From assembly GCA_032358165.1 (NCBI GenBank), contig JAALGY010000041.1, positions 1,612,001 to 1,676,000 on the forward strand: a stretch of 64,000 nucleotides of DNA, given 5' to 3'. This document shows positions 12,038-24,700 of this stretch, piece after piece. Below the pieces are notes generated by a model. The model did no database searches. It saw only the letters and a list, made by a program, of their open reading frames with translations, and was not told the origin of the DNA. This DNA is from Diplosphaera chodatii. Its lineage: Eukaryota > Chlorophyta > Trebouxiophyceae > Prasiolales > Stichococcaceae. Positions within the stretch are counted from its first letter, which is position 1. Each line of letters opens with the position of its first letter. A program made the position numbers and the translations under genes.

Positions 12038-12534
12038 CAAACAGGTGACGTACTACCAAAGTGCCTGAGCATGCAACGTGTGCCAGAAGATTGCAACAAC
12101 ACAAGCAAGATCATCAACTGGTTCGACCGCGATACATTTATACATTAGCGTCAAGCTCGGCGACATGCCGACCACGATTGGGGGCCGCACACGACTTCCT
12201 GCTGCCTTCATGCAGCTCTGCTGCTCTACGCCGACTCTATCTGGTTGACAGCTCCGTCCAGCCGCGGTGTAGGTGAAGCATTGCTGGCTCTGCAGGTGCA
12301 CTTCGCGCCGGTTGCTTTGTAACTACATGTCCACCAATATTGGTGATAAAACAAGCAAGAGACAGACTGCATCTGATACCAACACTGTGAAACTACCCAA
12401 CGTAACGCTGCTGCTGGCTGGTAAAGATTGACATTCCATACAACATGCATAATATTCAATACCACAGTTACGCAGCGAGCTGCAGTTCATTGAATAAATA
12501 ATCTCATCAATGGCCAATCCCTGCTGCCCCAGTG
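12038..12534. other. Intergenic region, RCC1 promoter side and 3' end of the F-box/ApaG gene
   Basis: About 500 bases, locally AT-richer than its surroundings (12300-12520). No exon or RNA gene recognised. Confidence 0.45.
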
Positions 12535-15500
12535 TCAGAAGATGAAGTTGGGCACAACCAGCTGGAACGGCGGGCACTGCAGGAACACACAGACGATGCG
12601 GTCAGCTGCAGGGACTCAGTGCGCTGAAAGAAATGGCATGGCAAACACACACACACACACACACATGTCGCAAACCCTGCTCGCACGCACCTGAGCCTCA
12701 AAATCTGGCCCGGAGGGGCTGGTCAGGTTTCCGGGCGCGAAGTTGAAGGCGCCCTCCATGGAGCCCTGCGCCTCGCCCTGGTTCATGCAGCTGGTGTAGC
12801 TGAAGTCCGGGCCGCCTGCGTCGCAGCAAGTATGCAGCATGGTGCGCCGCTCAAGGGAAGCTTGCCAGTGCGTGCAGTGTGACTGATCGGCATCGATTAG
12901 CAACCTAGGCTGCGCTGCGCAATGAACCGCGGGCGTGCACTTCATGCCCGTTTGTCACATCGAAGGAATCTGTCGAGTGGGAACACACACGACACACGAG
13001 CAGGGGGCTAAGATGAACCACTGGGCCAGCCGGCAGCGCCAGCGGACCTGCTTTCAGGAGGGGAAACACGCCGATGACGCCGTCACCCGAGACACTGTCG
13101 ACCAGCTGGCCTGCGGCAGGACATGATACGCTTTCCCGGGGGGGTGCTGACCGGCTACGAGTTTCAGCACGTGGGTCACCTTCTGTAAGCACAGGGAACT
13201 CGCTTATGACGCCCTCGCCAAAGATGTCATCCACCGGCTCGCCTGACGAATCGCGGATCCGCCACCGCCGCGAGCGCAGCTGCACCGTCTTGAGCGGCTT
13301 GCGCTCGCCGCCCGCCTTCTGCTGGGACGTCGACAGCAGCGCCATCCGAATGCTGCAGACAGCAGCAACCCAGCGCTGCAACAGTGCATGGCTGCCACAC
13401 AACCGCATCAAGCAGCATGCTTCTCCGCAGCTGAGAGGCACAGCGGGCAGCACAACAGGTGCTTGAGAGCTGTGGAACTATGCACCAGTAGGCAAAGAAG
13501 AAGGTGGGGCGTGGGCTGCCCTCGCTCTGCAGCTTGGAGTGCTCCGGCACAAACATTGGCGTCGCGGTGATCCGCACCCCTCGGGTCACCTGCAGGCAGC
13601 TCGCCTGATCAGCGCTCTCTGTGGTGTGTGGAAAGGGAGGTCTGCATACAGCCCTGCAGTAATGTGCGAAACAAAAGTTGACGCAGCCGATTGTGCCGTG
13701 CCCTTGACGGTCAGCCAGGAACAGCAGCAGTCGCATCCAGGTTCATAGGCCAGACTGTGCAGGCCTCAGCTGGCGGCGCCATGCAGGGTGCGCACCGCTT
13801 CGCTGGTGTTGGGGCGTGCGAGGTCGAAGAGGCTGAGGGCGGGGGTGCGCGGCACGCCGGCGTCCGTGAAGGTCGCGACCTGACGCCGGGGACATGGGCA
13901 TGTGGTTCAACAGCTTCACGATGAGGCATCCTCAGTATTCCGCGTTCAGCTACGATGAAACACGACGGTGCCTCTCACTTCACTCCTTACAACTGAACCA
14001 AGAATGACGCTTGTGGCCACGCCGTACCTGGTACCGCCCCGCCGCTAGCCGCGCTGCAAACTCCTCCAACCACCGCAACACGCCATCGTCTGCACCTGCA
14101 CCAGCGTTGCCCGCAGTCAGGTGTGTCACAGCTACATACCAAATGACGTCCACGTGGTTTTTGCTGTGCAGAATGCTCTGCAAAAATGCCTCTCTGCTGC
14201 ACACGAACGGCACACATGCCCAGCGACTCCAACTTTGAGTGCAAGCAGGGAACTCACTGTTGGGGCCTAGTGGCGGCACTGCATCCATAGTTGTCCGTTT
14301 GTTGCTCAGGCATGCCTTCACAATGCCAGTGTGGATGTCCACCAGCAACATCTGCACGAGTTCACAAGCGTATCAGGCTTCGATGCTGTGTGTGTTGTGA
14401 GGCATCTCTGTGCTGGCACTAGATCCTGCATCCCAGGAAGCACCTTGTTGAAGTTGAAGGAGGCTGCAAAGAGGATCAGGGGCAGGGTGCCGCTGGCCGT
14501 GTCTGAAAAGAGCTGCTGCCGTGCCAGCCTGGTCCACCGGACAGCGCGCGCAAGGGGCAGGAGCCGCACGCTCACCTGGACAGCAATCGACGCCCCACCT
14601 TCAGCACCTTTCAGGGCTGCAGACGGGCATGTCGTGCTGCTGTGCATGGAGCAAGATGCACGCCATGGCCACTCACCACATGGTCATAAAACTGGTACGA
14701 ACCCAGCGCGCCGTGCAGCATGCTGCGGTGCAGCGGCGCCGAGTTCTCAGCGTCCAGTGCAGCATCCATGGCCAGGTCCTGCAAGGAACCATGATGCTTC
14801 GACCCAGGTGCTTATGGCCACCAAGACTGTCTTGCAGTCATGTCTGCAAAGTAAGCGTCAACAGGTCTGTCCCTGCTGATCAAGATGTGTCACATCGCCA
14901 TACGTGGCTTGCCTGGCCATTCAGGAAGCGGTACAACACGCGCAGGGCCGGTGGCAGCTGCACCCCCAGCGTCTCTGCCGCTGCGTCAAGTTCTGCCTCC
15001 GTTACTCCAGGCCTGTGATCCGATTGACCGGCTGCTGTCAGAGTTGGTGCTACACAACCATGTGATGCGAAGATGTCTCGCCGATTGGCTTACTGACATG
15101 CCCAGAACCATAGGTTGGCAGCCAGAAAAGTTGCTACCTGAAGGATGCCGCAATGTCTGGTACATGACGCTGGTACCAGCTGTATATTGTGGTGCACACA
15201 CGGCATGCACGCGGCGCCAGCCGGCCATAATGCGGAAACTGTCGTTGCCACTCGAGGTATGTCTCCCTGCAACACAAGTGAGGCAGTGAGCTGCATCAAC
15301 ACATAGCCTGCTCAGCTGGGGCCCATGGACAGCACATGTAGCATCTGCCCAATTGATGTGTGTTGTAGCTGTGCCTGAAGGAGTTGTGAATGCCGCCATT
15401 TGGCCACAGCGCCACCTCCAAACCCCAATCCTGCCGGCACAGGCCCTTCCACAAGTGCTCGTCCTTCAGCTGCTGTCGCCAGCTGCGGCTGGCACACGCT

Positions 15501-15725
15501 GCTGCTAGCACGGCTTTCCCCGGCAGAAGGCTGCACACATTCGGCACAAGCTTACAAAGCCGCATGACACATGTGGGTGGGCCGGACTAACAAATGAATT
15601 CTGCCAGCAGGCAGCTGCACATGCTGTCGAACAACCATGTAGAAATCACGGTTGTATAACCTGAAGATGTGCTGGAGGCACTGCGGCGGCAGATCGTAGA
15701 TGTGGACAGTCTTGGCAGCCTGCAT
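12535..15725 (-). CDS. SKIP16: F-box / SUKH (SMI1-KNR4) / ApaG-domain protein, SKIP16-like
   Basis: A multi-exon minus-strand gene with three domains in the order of plant SKIP16. An F-box starts at ATG 15725 (IYDLPPQCLQHIFRLYN) and continues near 15400-15530 (LAAACASRSWRQQLKDEHLW, KGLCRQDWG). A SUKH domain follows at about 14700-15010 (TEAELDAAAETLGVQLPPAL, RVLYRFLNGQ, GALGSYQFYDHV) and on to 14000 (DDGVLRWLEEFAARLAAGRY). The ApaG domain lies at 13620-12535 (GVRITATPMFVPE, FFAYSIRM, VQLRSRRWRIRDSSGEP, GEGVIS, YTSCMNQGEAQGSMEGAFNF, PPFQLVVPNFIF then stop). F-box proteins present substrates to SCF ubiquitin ligases through SKP1; the ApaG fold is a beta sandwich of uncertain ligand. The target is unknown. 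Several internal splice borders were not fixed, but domain content and order are clear. Confidence 0.85.
12644..12665. repeat. (AC)11 dinucleotide microsatellite
   Basis: An uninterrupted AC run inside an intron of the F-box/ApaG gene, probably length-polymorphic. Confidence 0.95.
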
Positions 15726-16264
15726 CACTGGTCGTGCCTGCACCAGCTTCTACCGAGCTGACCTGGCCGCGATACGAGATACTCAACGGATCTCCTTGCG
15801 GTCGTTCAGGTGCGGGGAGGCTACTCTATGCTTTAGGCAGCAGCTTATCGGGCAGGATGTGGAGACGTCTCGCAAAACGGTGCTGCCCTGCTTTTCGATT
15901 GGCTGAAACGTCAACCTTCAACCCGAAACCGTCTGACGTTCAGGTGATACTCCCAGCACAAGCCTGCGACGTGGACCATGAACCAGCATGCGATGTGGCA
16001 GGCCGGCAGCGCAGACATGTGACTGCCGAGTTGCCGCAGCTGGCCCACCGCTTTGTGAGAACTTCGAAATGCCGCGACGCTATTGGTAGTCTCAGCAGTA
16101 GTCAGTAGCTGATAGTAATAACATGTTGTGTTGTCTTTTACGAGCTCAATCCGCAGTGCTAGGGTGTAGCGCTGCTCTGGCCAGCAGTTGTGCACAGCCA
16201 AAGTTACAGCAGTTGCGTGATCGGCATTCGGACTTGATCACCTTCAGTTTGTGAGCTGTTTGAA
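15726..16264. promoter_or_regulatory. Shared 5' region of the F-box/ApaG gene (-) and GCSH (+)
   Basis: 539 bases between two divergent start codons, so both promoters must lie here unless a leader exon sits elsewhere. No TATA box or other motif stands out. Confidence 0.45.
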
Positions 16265-16774
16265 ATGGCGCTGCGCAAGGTAGCCAGTGCGTTCGCACGG
16301 TCCGGCCTTCAAATCCAGGCCACTCCGGCCCTGGCGAACAGCGTCAGCTTTGCACAAGGCAGCCTGCCACGACTTTTTGCCAAAGTGGTCGATGGCCTGA
16401 AGTACAACGACTCTCATGAGTGGGCAAAGGTTGACGGCGATACAGCGACGGTCGGGCTGTCAGATTTCGCACAGGAGGAACTCGGCGACATTGTGTACGT
16501 GGAGCTGCCGGAGGTGGGCTCTGAGGTCAAGCAGAAGGAGCAATTTGGCGTTGTTGAGTCTGTGAAGGCTGCCAGTGACGTCTACTCGCCGGTCAGTGGC
16601 GAGGTCACAGAGGTCAACTCAGCACTCGTGGACGACCCATCCACGGTGAACAGCGCACCATTCGACGACGGCTGGCTCATGAAGGTCAAGGTGTCCGACA
16701 CATCAGAGTTGAACTCGCTGCTGGATGCCAAGGCATATGAGGCCAAGTGCGAGGAGGGTGGTGGTGACCACTGA
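16265..16774 (+). CDS. GCSH: Glycine cleavage system H protein, mitochondrial
   Basis: Single-exon 169-residue protein. Residues 1 to about 40 are rich in Arg, Ala and Ser with no acidic residue, as in a mitochondrial presequence. The mature part matches GCSH along its length: KYNDSHEWAKVDGDTATVGL, FAQEELGDIVYVELPEVG, then the lipoylation site VVESVKAASDVYSP with the acceptor lysine at residue 101, and a closing DDGWLMKVKVSD. The H protein carries the methylamine group from glycine on its lipoyl arm between the P, T and L proteins in the mitochondrial matrix, the central step of photorespiration and one-carbon supply. It is intronless in a window where nearly every other gene is split. A TGTAA motif lies at about 17015. 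Confidence 0.97.
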   Translation: MALRKVASAFARSGLQIQATPALANSVSFAQGSLPRLFAKVVDGLKYNDSHEWAKVDGDTATVGLSDFAQEELGDIVYVELPEVGSEVKQKEQFGVVESVKAASDVYSPVSGEVTEVNSALVDDPSTVNSAPFDDGWLMKVKVSDTSELNSLLDAKAYEAKCEEGGGDH

Positions 16775-18081
16775 AGGGATAAAGCAGACAGTGCATAGCA
16801 GCTCCGCAGCTGCGCTTTGAAGAATATATAATACGAGCAGGCAGGGTTGGGCGCTCTGCTGCGGCTGCTTACCGCTACATTCTTTGCAACACGTCAAAAG
16901 GGACAGCTCGCGGCAGAGGGTCGCTGGTGAAGCATGCGGTCATTGTCGGGGTACATGCACATCAGAACATCATGTGATGGCGGCTTGCTACAGCTCTGCT
17001 TCTGACTGGGACTTTGTAAGCGCGCTGTTGTCACCCGCAAAGCTCATCATCCGCTTGTACCATTCAACAGCAGCCACACCGCGTGACCATCGCGATGTTG
17101 GTCACAGCCTGCTGAGATCAATGTCGCTTACAGCTGCCACGCTTCTGCATTCTGATTGCAGTACAACACATGTGACAAACCTACGACAGCCGGCAGTGCT
17201 TGTCCAGTCGGTCAGCTCTCAATACTGCCACCCAACACATGGCGGCACCATGCAGCATTCACGAGCATCAACTTTACTGTACGTTCTGTGGCTGCACACA
17301 GTTGTGTGCATGGGCAAGGCCTGAGTAACTCAGGTTGCAGGTGACAATGGAACTTTCGCATGGTTCCACCTGGTGCCGCTAGTGGCGGCTCCTACGAACT
17401 ATCAGACGTGAAATCCTCTACTCCATAGAGCATCTTGCCAACCTTACGAGGCAAAAGGTGAGCAGCTTCCAGCCCGGAACATAAAGCTCCCAAGAACCTT
17501 TGCAGCCAGGGATTGCGCAGCTCGCGATCGACCGTCACCCGTTGGATCCAGCCTGCCAACAGCTTGGTTGATCGGTGTGCAGCTAGATCAGCTGCTGGGC
17601 TCGCCTGTCGTTCGTCATCGGGTCTCTAGCTGCAGCAATCCATGATTTGATTCACCAGTGAAGTTCATGCACGTGCGAATCGCACCAGATCGTGCGACTG
17701 TGCCTAGGCGGTCAGTGTGCCCACTGCGGGCCCACCGCCGAAAGTGCAGGATTCCATTAATTGGCGGGCAAATCGGGCTCGGAAGAACGCAGAGACGGTT
17801 GCCACAACCGCCTCGCACAGCCGGTAGGGGCAATAGCTGTGACTCAGACGCTTCTCGGGTGCGCGACGCTTGCTATCAGTCCATCAGAAAGGTGTTGCAT
17901 GTAGGCCAGTGTTCTTGGCAGCAGCAGCACGACTCGATGTGGTCTCTGGTCTGCCTGGCACCTAGCCCGATGACCCTCGTCCACAGTTGACTCAGGTCAA
18001 GCCTGCGAAACTGCAAACAAAGTGAAGTGAGTGCTGTCCGTCGAACGTCACACCTGCGCAGCTGTGTGCGAGCATCTGCAC
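16775..18081. other. Intergenic region between GCSH and the bZIP gene
   Basis: 1.3 kb on the downstream side of GCSH and upstream side of the bZIP gene. Open frames such as 16884-17324 and 17658-17990 have no family signature and no convincing splice context. No tRNA or repeat seen. Confidence 0.45.
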
Positions 18082-20561
18082 ATGGATGCTACATTGTGCT
18101 CAGGCATCACGGCTGGGGAGCCTGCTGATGACATGCAGCCATGGCAGCACATCGCCTGGCAGCAGCAAGAGAGCAGGCTGCCAGACGGCCGTGAGTGGGC
18201 AGCTGGCGCACCTGACAGCGGCCTGGCTCATCATGTCAGTCGGACAGGCGGCACATGGGACACTGGTCGCCTGCGCACAGATTTGAGGGACGACCAGCCG
18301 TTCGTGATGGAGGCACAGGAGATGCAGCACGGCGCTTTGCCGTGCCTGCATGGCAGCTCGCCCCCTGGCAGCTGCCTCAGCCAGGCGCCGCCGCAACTGC
18401 TGTGTGCCTCACCACCAGCTCTCATCTCGACGGCCGCACTGCTGCCATCGTCGCCACAGGCACAGCCGCTAGGCATGGCCATCTCTTTGCAGCAGTGGCG
18501 CAGTGGCACTGGAGATGCCTCTGCTGGCACAACTGTAGTAATTGGACTGCCGCCTCCGGCAGTACAGCAACCAGCTGTCGGCACAGGCTGCCAGATGCCA
18601 AGTCCAGCACCAGCGGCGAACACAAGTGCCTCCCCAACTGGTGCCAGGGCTAGTGGCGAAAGTCAGCCTGTCACTGGAGCACAGCCTATGCATTGGAGTG
18701 ATGCAGCTGCCCGGATGCAGCCTCTGCCACAACTGCTGCTTAGGGCTCCTGCAAGCAGCACCACCTGCGACACATCCAAAGGCAGCAGCGGCACGCCCAG
18801 CACCGTTGAGCTGATCGGCAGCGCCTGGCAGGCCACCGAGCCGGACACCACACCCGATACACCCTCCGGTGACCGACCAGAACTACATGTCACTCTACCA
18901 GAACTACATGTCACTCTACAATATAAGTACACAGTCGTGCTCATGCAGTGTTGCAGACAAGAGACGGCAGCCAGATACTCTACACGCATCATCCATTCTT
19001 CCGTTCGCTGCAGGAGGCTTGAGGGACCCATTGGACGAGGTGGCAGCGCTGCACGCACAGTTCCTGACGCCGAGGCACCTGCGCAAGGGCAAGGGCGGTC
19101 GGCAGCCTGCGGTCAGCACCCCGCCTGATCTACATCTACTTCACATCACATGATGACGCAGTGCTTGCATGAATGCTACCCAATCACGGTTGTCAGGCAA
19201 TAAGCTGTAGTATGCCATGGCACACGCATGTTTTATCATGGCATTGCTCGATGCGTTTGCAGCTGGACCCCAGGAAAGATCCCAGGGTGGACCCCGGCAA
19301 GGCCAAGCGCATCCTGGCCAACCGCCTGTCAGCTGCCCGTTCCAAGATGAAGGCCAGATCGCATGCCACGGTCAGTCTGTATCATTGTCAACCTTGTGAC
19401 AGGACACCAGCATGGGGTCGGGTTTCAATGGAATATCCAGAATGGAACATCGGAAGAGCAACGACCTTCCAGTACTCCATAACACACCCTGCACAGGTGG
19501 GCCATCATTGGCTTGTGCGCTGAACAGCAGGTGCTGGAGGCACGGCTGGAGCAGCTGCAGCAGCAGCGCTCGACCATGGAGGGCGAGCTGCAGTCTCTGT
19601 CAACTTCCTTCCATGCCACCACGGTCGACAACCAGAACCTGCACCAGCATGTTCAGGTGTGCCGTCGCTTTACACGCGGCTTGATGCAGAGCCGGAGCCT
19701 CCAGCCTGGGCCTGCCACAATGCATCCTGTATCGTAAATCAAGTGTAGCACGGCAGCAACGAGTGTAGCACTGCAGCAACGCCTGAGCTGAGCGGCCGTC
19801 AAGCAAGGGAGCGGTGCTCTGTGCAGGCTCTGCAGCAGCACCGTCGCAAGCAAGAGGCCCTGCATATGGAGCTGTGTGCACAGCGAGACCAGCTGGTGGC
19901 TGTCAGCAAGGGCAGGCCCAAGCCGCCAAGTCACAGCAGCAGTGCATACACAGCCTCAGTCCCCACACTGCCACGACCGCCGCCAGCGAGCAGCCTGGCC
20001 AGCTGCATGCCGCCACTGCCATCGCTGCCGGCAGCGATGCTGAATGTGTTCGGCGGTGGCGGCCAGGCGGCGCATGAGGCAGTTGGCGCCCCGCCAGCGC
20101 GGGGGCAGCCGCTGCTCCAGCCGCCGCCTGTGTTGCCCTCTGGCACAGGCACGTCGCAAGACGCGGTGATGTCACCCACTGCACACACTCCCAATGGCGG
20201 CCAGGAGCTGCTGCCAAGGCTCCCGCCACCGCTGCCATTCCCAGTGGCGGAGTGGTCTGAAGACCGTGGTGCGCTGCGCCAGCCAGTGCATGGTGTGGCC
20301 ACCGACATCTTCCTGCTGTCGCCGCAGCATGGTCGCTATGCGAACATCACGGAGCAGGTGATGTATGGAGCTCAAGGCAGCTGGTGCTCAGCGGCAGGCA
20401 GCAGTGCCTGTTGCTTGACGACTTGCTTCCTGATCACAGTTGTGAAGAGGATCCTGCCACAGTTGCGCATGCCTGCAATTGTGCGATATGCCTGCTTGGG
20501 GCCTTCATATTACAGTCGATCCACTGCTCATCTCGTGCTGACAGGACTGCGGTACCAGTAG
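18082..20561 (+). CDS. Group I (VIP1/RSG-like) bZIP transcription factor
   Basis: Exons 18082-18868, 19014-19111, 19263-19370, 19531-19656 and 19827 onward join in phase. A long Gln/Ser/Pro-rich N-terminus precedes a basic region DPGKAKRILANRLSAARSKM. The form K-R-I-L-A-N-R-x-S-A-A-R-S-K is the hallmark of plant group I bZIPs (VIP1, RSG, VSF-1). Taking the acceptor after AACAGCAG at 19530 puts the first zipper leucine ten residues after the invariant Lys, the fixed bZIP spacing, and gives heptads L-L-M-L. The coiled coil continues through VDNQNLHQHVQ and ALQQHRRKQEALHMELCAQRDQL, followed by a Pro/Gly-rich tail. It should dimerise and bind DNA in the nucleus. The end is uncertain: a GT at about 20357 could open another intron, changing the last ~65 residues. 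The start is the first ATG after an in-frame stop at 18028. Confidence 0.85.
18877..18918 (+). repeat. Perfect 21-base tandem duplication in a bZIP intron
   Basis: Two identical 21-base units (18877-18897 and 18898-18918) just inside the first intron, eight bases past the chosen donor. Both are translatable in the upstream frame, so intron retention would add two copies of a seven-residue peptide. Confidence 0.9.
19742..19781 (+). repeat. 20-base tandem duplication, one mismatch
   Basis: Two copies of AGTGTAGCACNGCAGCAACG in the intron before the last bZIP coiled-coil exon. Confidence 0.85.
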
Positions 20562-21785
20562 CAGGTGTGCCATGGTGCTATGGAGCACGAGCTAGGCGTG
20601 CTGTGACAACCTCGTCGCTGCTGCCGCTGCAGCCAGTGGCAGCTGTTGGACACGGATGATCTACATCGAACAGAGACTGCAAACATAAATCGCCAATGAG
20701 ACTCGCAAAACAGGTGCCCCATGCGCATGATTCGCGCGGCGTCAGCCTGAAGCTATCGTCTTGGTAGATGCAGTGATGCGAGTTCACACTGCCGCACCTT
20801 GCAACAAGGGGAGGGGCTTTCAAGTGCGGGGAAATGATTGTGTCATGAAACTGGCTGAGGTTTCGAATTCGTGGGTGATTCTGTTCATCGTATGGCTCTC
20901 TCATATGTTGCCTCTGGGCTCCAAATGATTGTTGTTGAGCTCGAGCACCTGTACAGCAGGCTGACGCTCTTTTGAGCAGCTTTCCCACTTTGCTGGTGTG
21001 GAGTAGTTTCCCATGGTTTAGAGGGGGCAGCAGTCGGATGCTGCAGTCCTGGATTAATGCAGGGTTTGTGGCAGATGGGGTACGAGTGTCGGGATGCAGC
21101 TTGAGTCATCAGACACAGCTTGGGTCGTCAGACACACGAGGATGCATGTGCCGTCAGGGTTGCAAAGGAACTGGGGATAGTAGGAACCGTGGCATGGTAT
21201 AGTGTTGTTCGGATATCAGCATGAAGAGGGAGAGCGTCAGGGGAGCGGATCGACAGGATTCATCTGTGTGTAGTCACTTTCAGGGTTGGGTCATGTATGT
21301 TGCATGATTGCTGCAGCTGCTCACCGTTTAACCACATGCGGGGATTCAGGGTTGGAGAGTTTGCATATGGATTGGATCGGATAGATCTATTGACATTGGT
21401 TGGTGCAGAAATCAGCAGGATAGGGTAGTTTACTGCACCGCCGCCTGCATGATTGGAACTATGCAAATGGTGTATATCTTAGTGGCAACATTCGGTGATG
21501 TGTTTGTCGGCAGGATGAGGATGTGTGAAGTGCGGCGCTGGTCATACACTGATGAAGGGCCGTAGGTCAGGTCGCTGCATACAGGGCATACTTTTAAGTC
21601 TTGAAATCAGCACGTGCAAGGCCTCAAGTAAGAGGTGTGCTACATGCTTGACCTGAAGGCAACCACCCTGCAAGGTCTGTGTGCTCTGCTGGCTGTCAGC
21701 TGCATGGCCATCGTGGCTGCACCATGGTACTGAAAGCTCGCCACAGCAGCATCTCTGGCTAGCCGGAGCGCGTCGGTTGACACCA
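20562..21785. other. AT-richer intergenic region, 3' ends of bZIP and RIB72/EFHC-like genes
   Basis: 1.2 kb between convergent genes with lower GC than the flanks, [10 protein letters not shown] 20650-21650. No intact gene. A short plus-strand stretch at about 21041-21080 resembles the TDBD exon at 5756-5793 (see findings). A rough direct repeat (TTGRGTCRTCAGACACA) lies at about 21101-21137. Confidence 0.45.
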
Positions 21786-24700
21786 TCAGCCGGTGCTGAG
21801 GTGATCCAGCAGCTGCTGCACGCCTATCCTGCCGGGCGCTTGGGGCGGCAGGCTGCGGAACAGTGCAATCGCCTACGGACGCGCCACGGAAAAGCCATGA
21901 TGTGAGACCAACGGTGGACTGGATGCAGCCACACTGTATGTGCAGGCATTTGCATGATGCCTTGGTTCACATTCAGCATGGGGAACTACAGGCCACCAGA
22001 CTGCCTCTTCCCGGCACAGTTGGCGTCGATGTGTGCACACCAGGGCGGGCATCAGCATACAAACAGGTGGACTTACACCTGGTGCCGGATGATCCTGTGG
22101 CCCGATGCTTGCAGTGCCGTGTCGAAGGTATCAAAGTCGATGGTGCCGTCGCCACTCACGTCGCCCGCTGTGGCAGCACCGCTGGTACAGGCCTCAAGCT
22201 CCAGCCGCAGCGGACCCAGCCCTGCAGCTCCCAAAATCATGATATGGCAGCTACCATCGGAAGTCTGAATCTGTGCTACGATTGTTGATGGTGGCAGGCA
22301 TCACTCCTGCTATCAACTTGGCAGCAACAAGCAGTCGAGCACCTTGCTCACGGATGGCTGCCAGCGCGGCCTGCGGGTCTGCTTGCAAGAAGTGGTGCCT
22401 GTTGTTCTCCATGAACTGCAGTCAAGCACATCCACATCCAAAAATATGCATTCTTTACAGCAGGCATGCAAGCGCAGTTGGTGCGGCACACAGTGTACGC
22501 ACCACTGACTCACACATGTGCAGACATTGACAACGCCTGCAGGTGCAACAGGCACCGGACCTGATAGGTGAACTCGTCGGCATTGAGCAGCTCGAAGTGG
22601 CGGCCGTGGATGGCCAGGATGGCACCCACCGCCAGGTCCTGTTCACTGTAGTAGCGTGGCTCGGAGCTGCTGCTGCCCTTGTCCGCAGGCCACGCCACCT
22701 GAGGCCCAAAGTTGCATGCGTCATGTGCTGCATAGTGCACTTTGACTGAGTGGTAGACTGAGCGAAAACAACCTGCAACCCTTACGGCAGCAGTCGGTTG
22801 ATTGAAACTCACTCGTGCTCTCTCGAGGAAGCGTCCACCGGTGATGCCTGTGTTCCGCAGCGGCGGCTCAAAGATCGACAGTGTGTCGTCACCACATAAG
22901 TATGACAGCACAAAACTTCGCTCCCTGCATACTGTGTTGCATGCCTCAGATGCAATGGTTTTGACCAACTACCATAATGTGATGGCTGATCTCTGCAGAC
23001 ACAACTGAAACTGACATTGGTACAACAGTGTGTAAGCATCACCGCACTTGTCTGCAGGTGTGAGACGGTGCTGCGCAGTCTCGTGAAACCTACACCCGAA
23101 GCGTAACACGATGCGGTGCTTCTGCATCAGCTTGTAAAAGTCGCGCCTGCAGCCCAGACCACCGCAGACTGTAGGGTTGGCATCTAACATCGTCGTGGTG
23201 GTTCGGACAGAAAACAGCAGTGTATGCGCATCCTGGCAGCAAGCCATGCATTAGGCATGGCAGCGTGTCCTGCATACTTGGGCTGCTGTGGTAGCAAGCT
23301 GATGCAGTTCTGGGCGCTGTCCTCGTAGGACCCATAGCCGTTGTATGCCGGCAGCGTGCGGCTCGGCAGTGGAGCTGCTGCCGGCGCTGCAATCTCCAGT
23401 GGCGCCATCTCCTCTGTCGTGAAACCCAGCTTGTCCTGCATGCATATAGTCCGACACAATGTGTCTCACAGTTGTTGCTGCTCAGCTTCAACGCCCGGTG
23501 CCTAATCAATGTACCTCAGACGGATGCTTTTTGAGCACGGCTGGAGCTACGCAGGTGTCAGGTGGTACCAAAGATCAGCATGTTGCTGCTACTTGCTGTG
23601 CTGCAACCATGCTTGTGGGTGCACCTGGTAGTACTGTCTGGTGAAAGCGTCGCAGTCGTGCAGGAAGAAGCGGCGGCCATGCACGTCCACAGATGCGCCA
23701 AGCCGCAGGTCGTGGGGCTGATAGAACGCCGCGCTCTTGTCCTGCCCCAGCGGCGTCATGCCCACCGATGCATGAACCTGCAGCATCCAGCCATCGACAA
23801 CACCTCAATTCGATCTCACAAGCATCGCAAGGAGCCTCAAGCAACAAACATAGCTGTGGTGTGCGACGGTCATTGTGCTCACTCCTTGCTATGACGCTGT
23901 CAGTGTAGCCAGCGGAGGCACACCTTGGGAAGCTTGCCGCGGCGCAGGAACACTGGGAAGGCGTCCCGTCCAGAGTTGGCCTCATGCACCTGCGGATCCA
24001 CAGCGACAATGCTGCTTCGAAGTGGAGGCTGTCATTGCTGCACAATGGTAATAGCAAACGACAGGTGATCCGTCTGAGCAGCAGGTGTTGCATGATCTGC
24101 ACCTCGAGGACCTCAACAGTGTCGTCCTCCAGAAAGTAGTGCAGGCGGTACGGCCGGCGGTCGCCCAGCAGCGACACCCTGTCATCCCAGACGCAGAAGA
24201 AGCGCAGCACCTGCGTATTAGACGTATGGCATTTCAACCCATATGCGGTGTGCTACGGGAGAGCGCGGCAACGTGCCTGACATGCCTGATGCAGGGTTCG
24301 AAGAATTGCACAGAACCCGCCTTGCGCGAGTTCTCGAGGTACTTGGCCAGGCGGCTGCCGCCCTCTGCTGCCAGCTCTTGTGAGGCGCCCGGCGATGCAC
24401 CTGGCAAGCCGTTCAGACTGACAGGCCCTGCATCTGCAGGGAGCACAGCCAGTGCAGCATGTGAGATTTGGGTGTGCTGCGTCCTGCCAAGCCTCTACGT
24501 AGTGCCTGGTTGGCACAATGTACTCCAATGCCTGGCAGCTCGGCAGACCTGCATGGTGGCCGCCACGCCTGGGCTCAGGGGCAGCAGTGCGGCGGCCGAA
24601 TGCCGCCCGGTATGTCTCAATGGGGTCTACTGGGTATGGCACCTGCGCAGGTGCAAGCAGCTACTTGCTGTTCTGCCCCTGTCACGATGCCAGTTTTCCA

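Noticed and set aside
12112..12130. GGTTCGACC, resembling a tRNA B box
   Set aside because: The flanking bases do not form a T arm and no acceptor or anticodon stem could be drawn.
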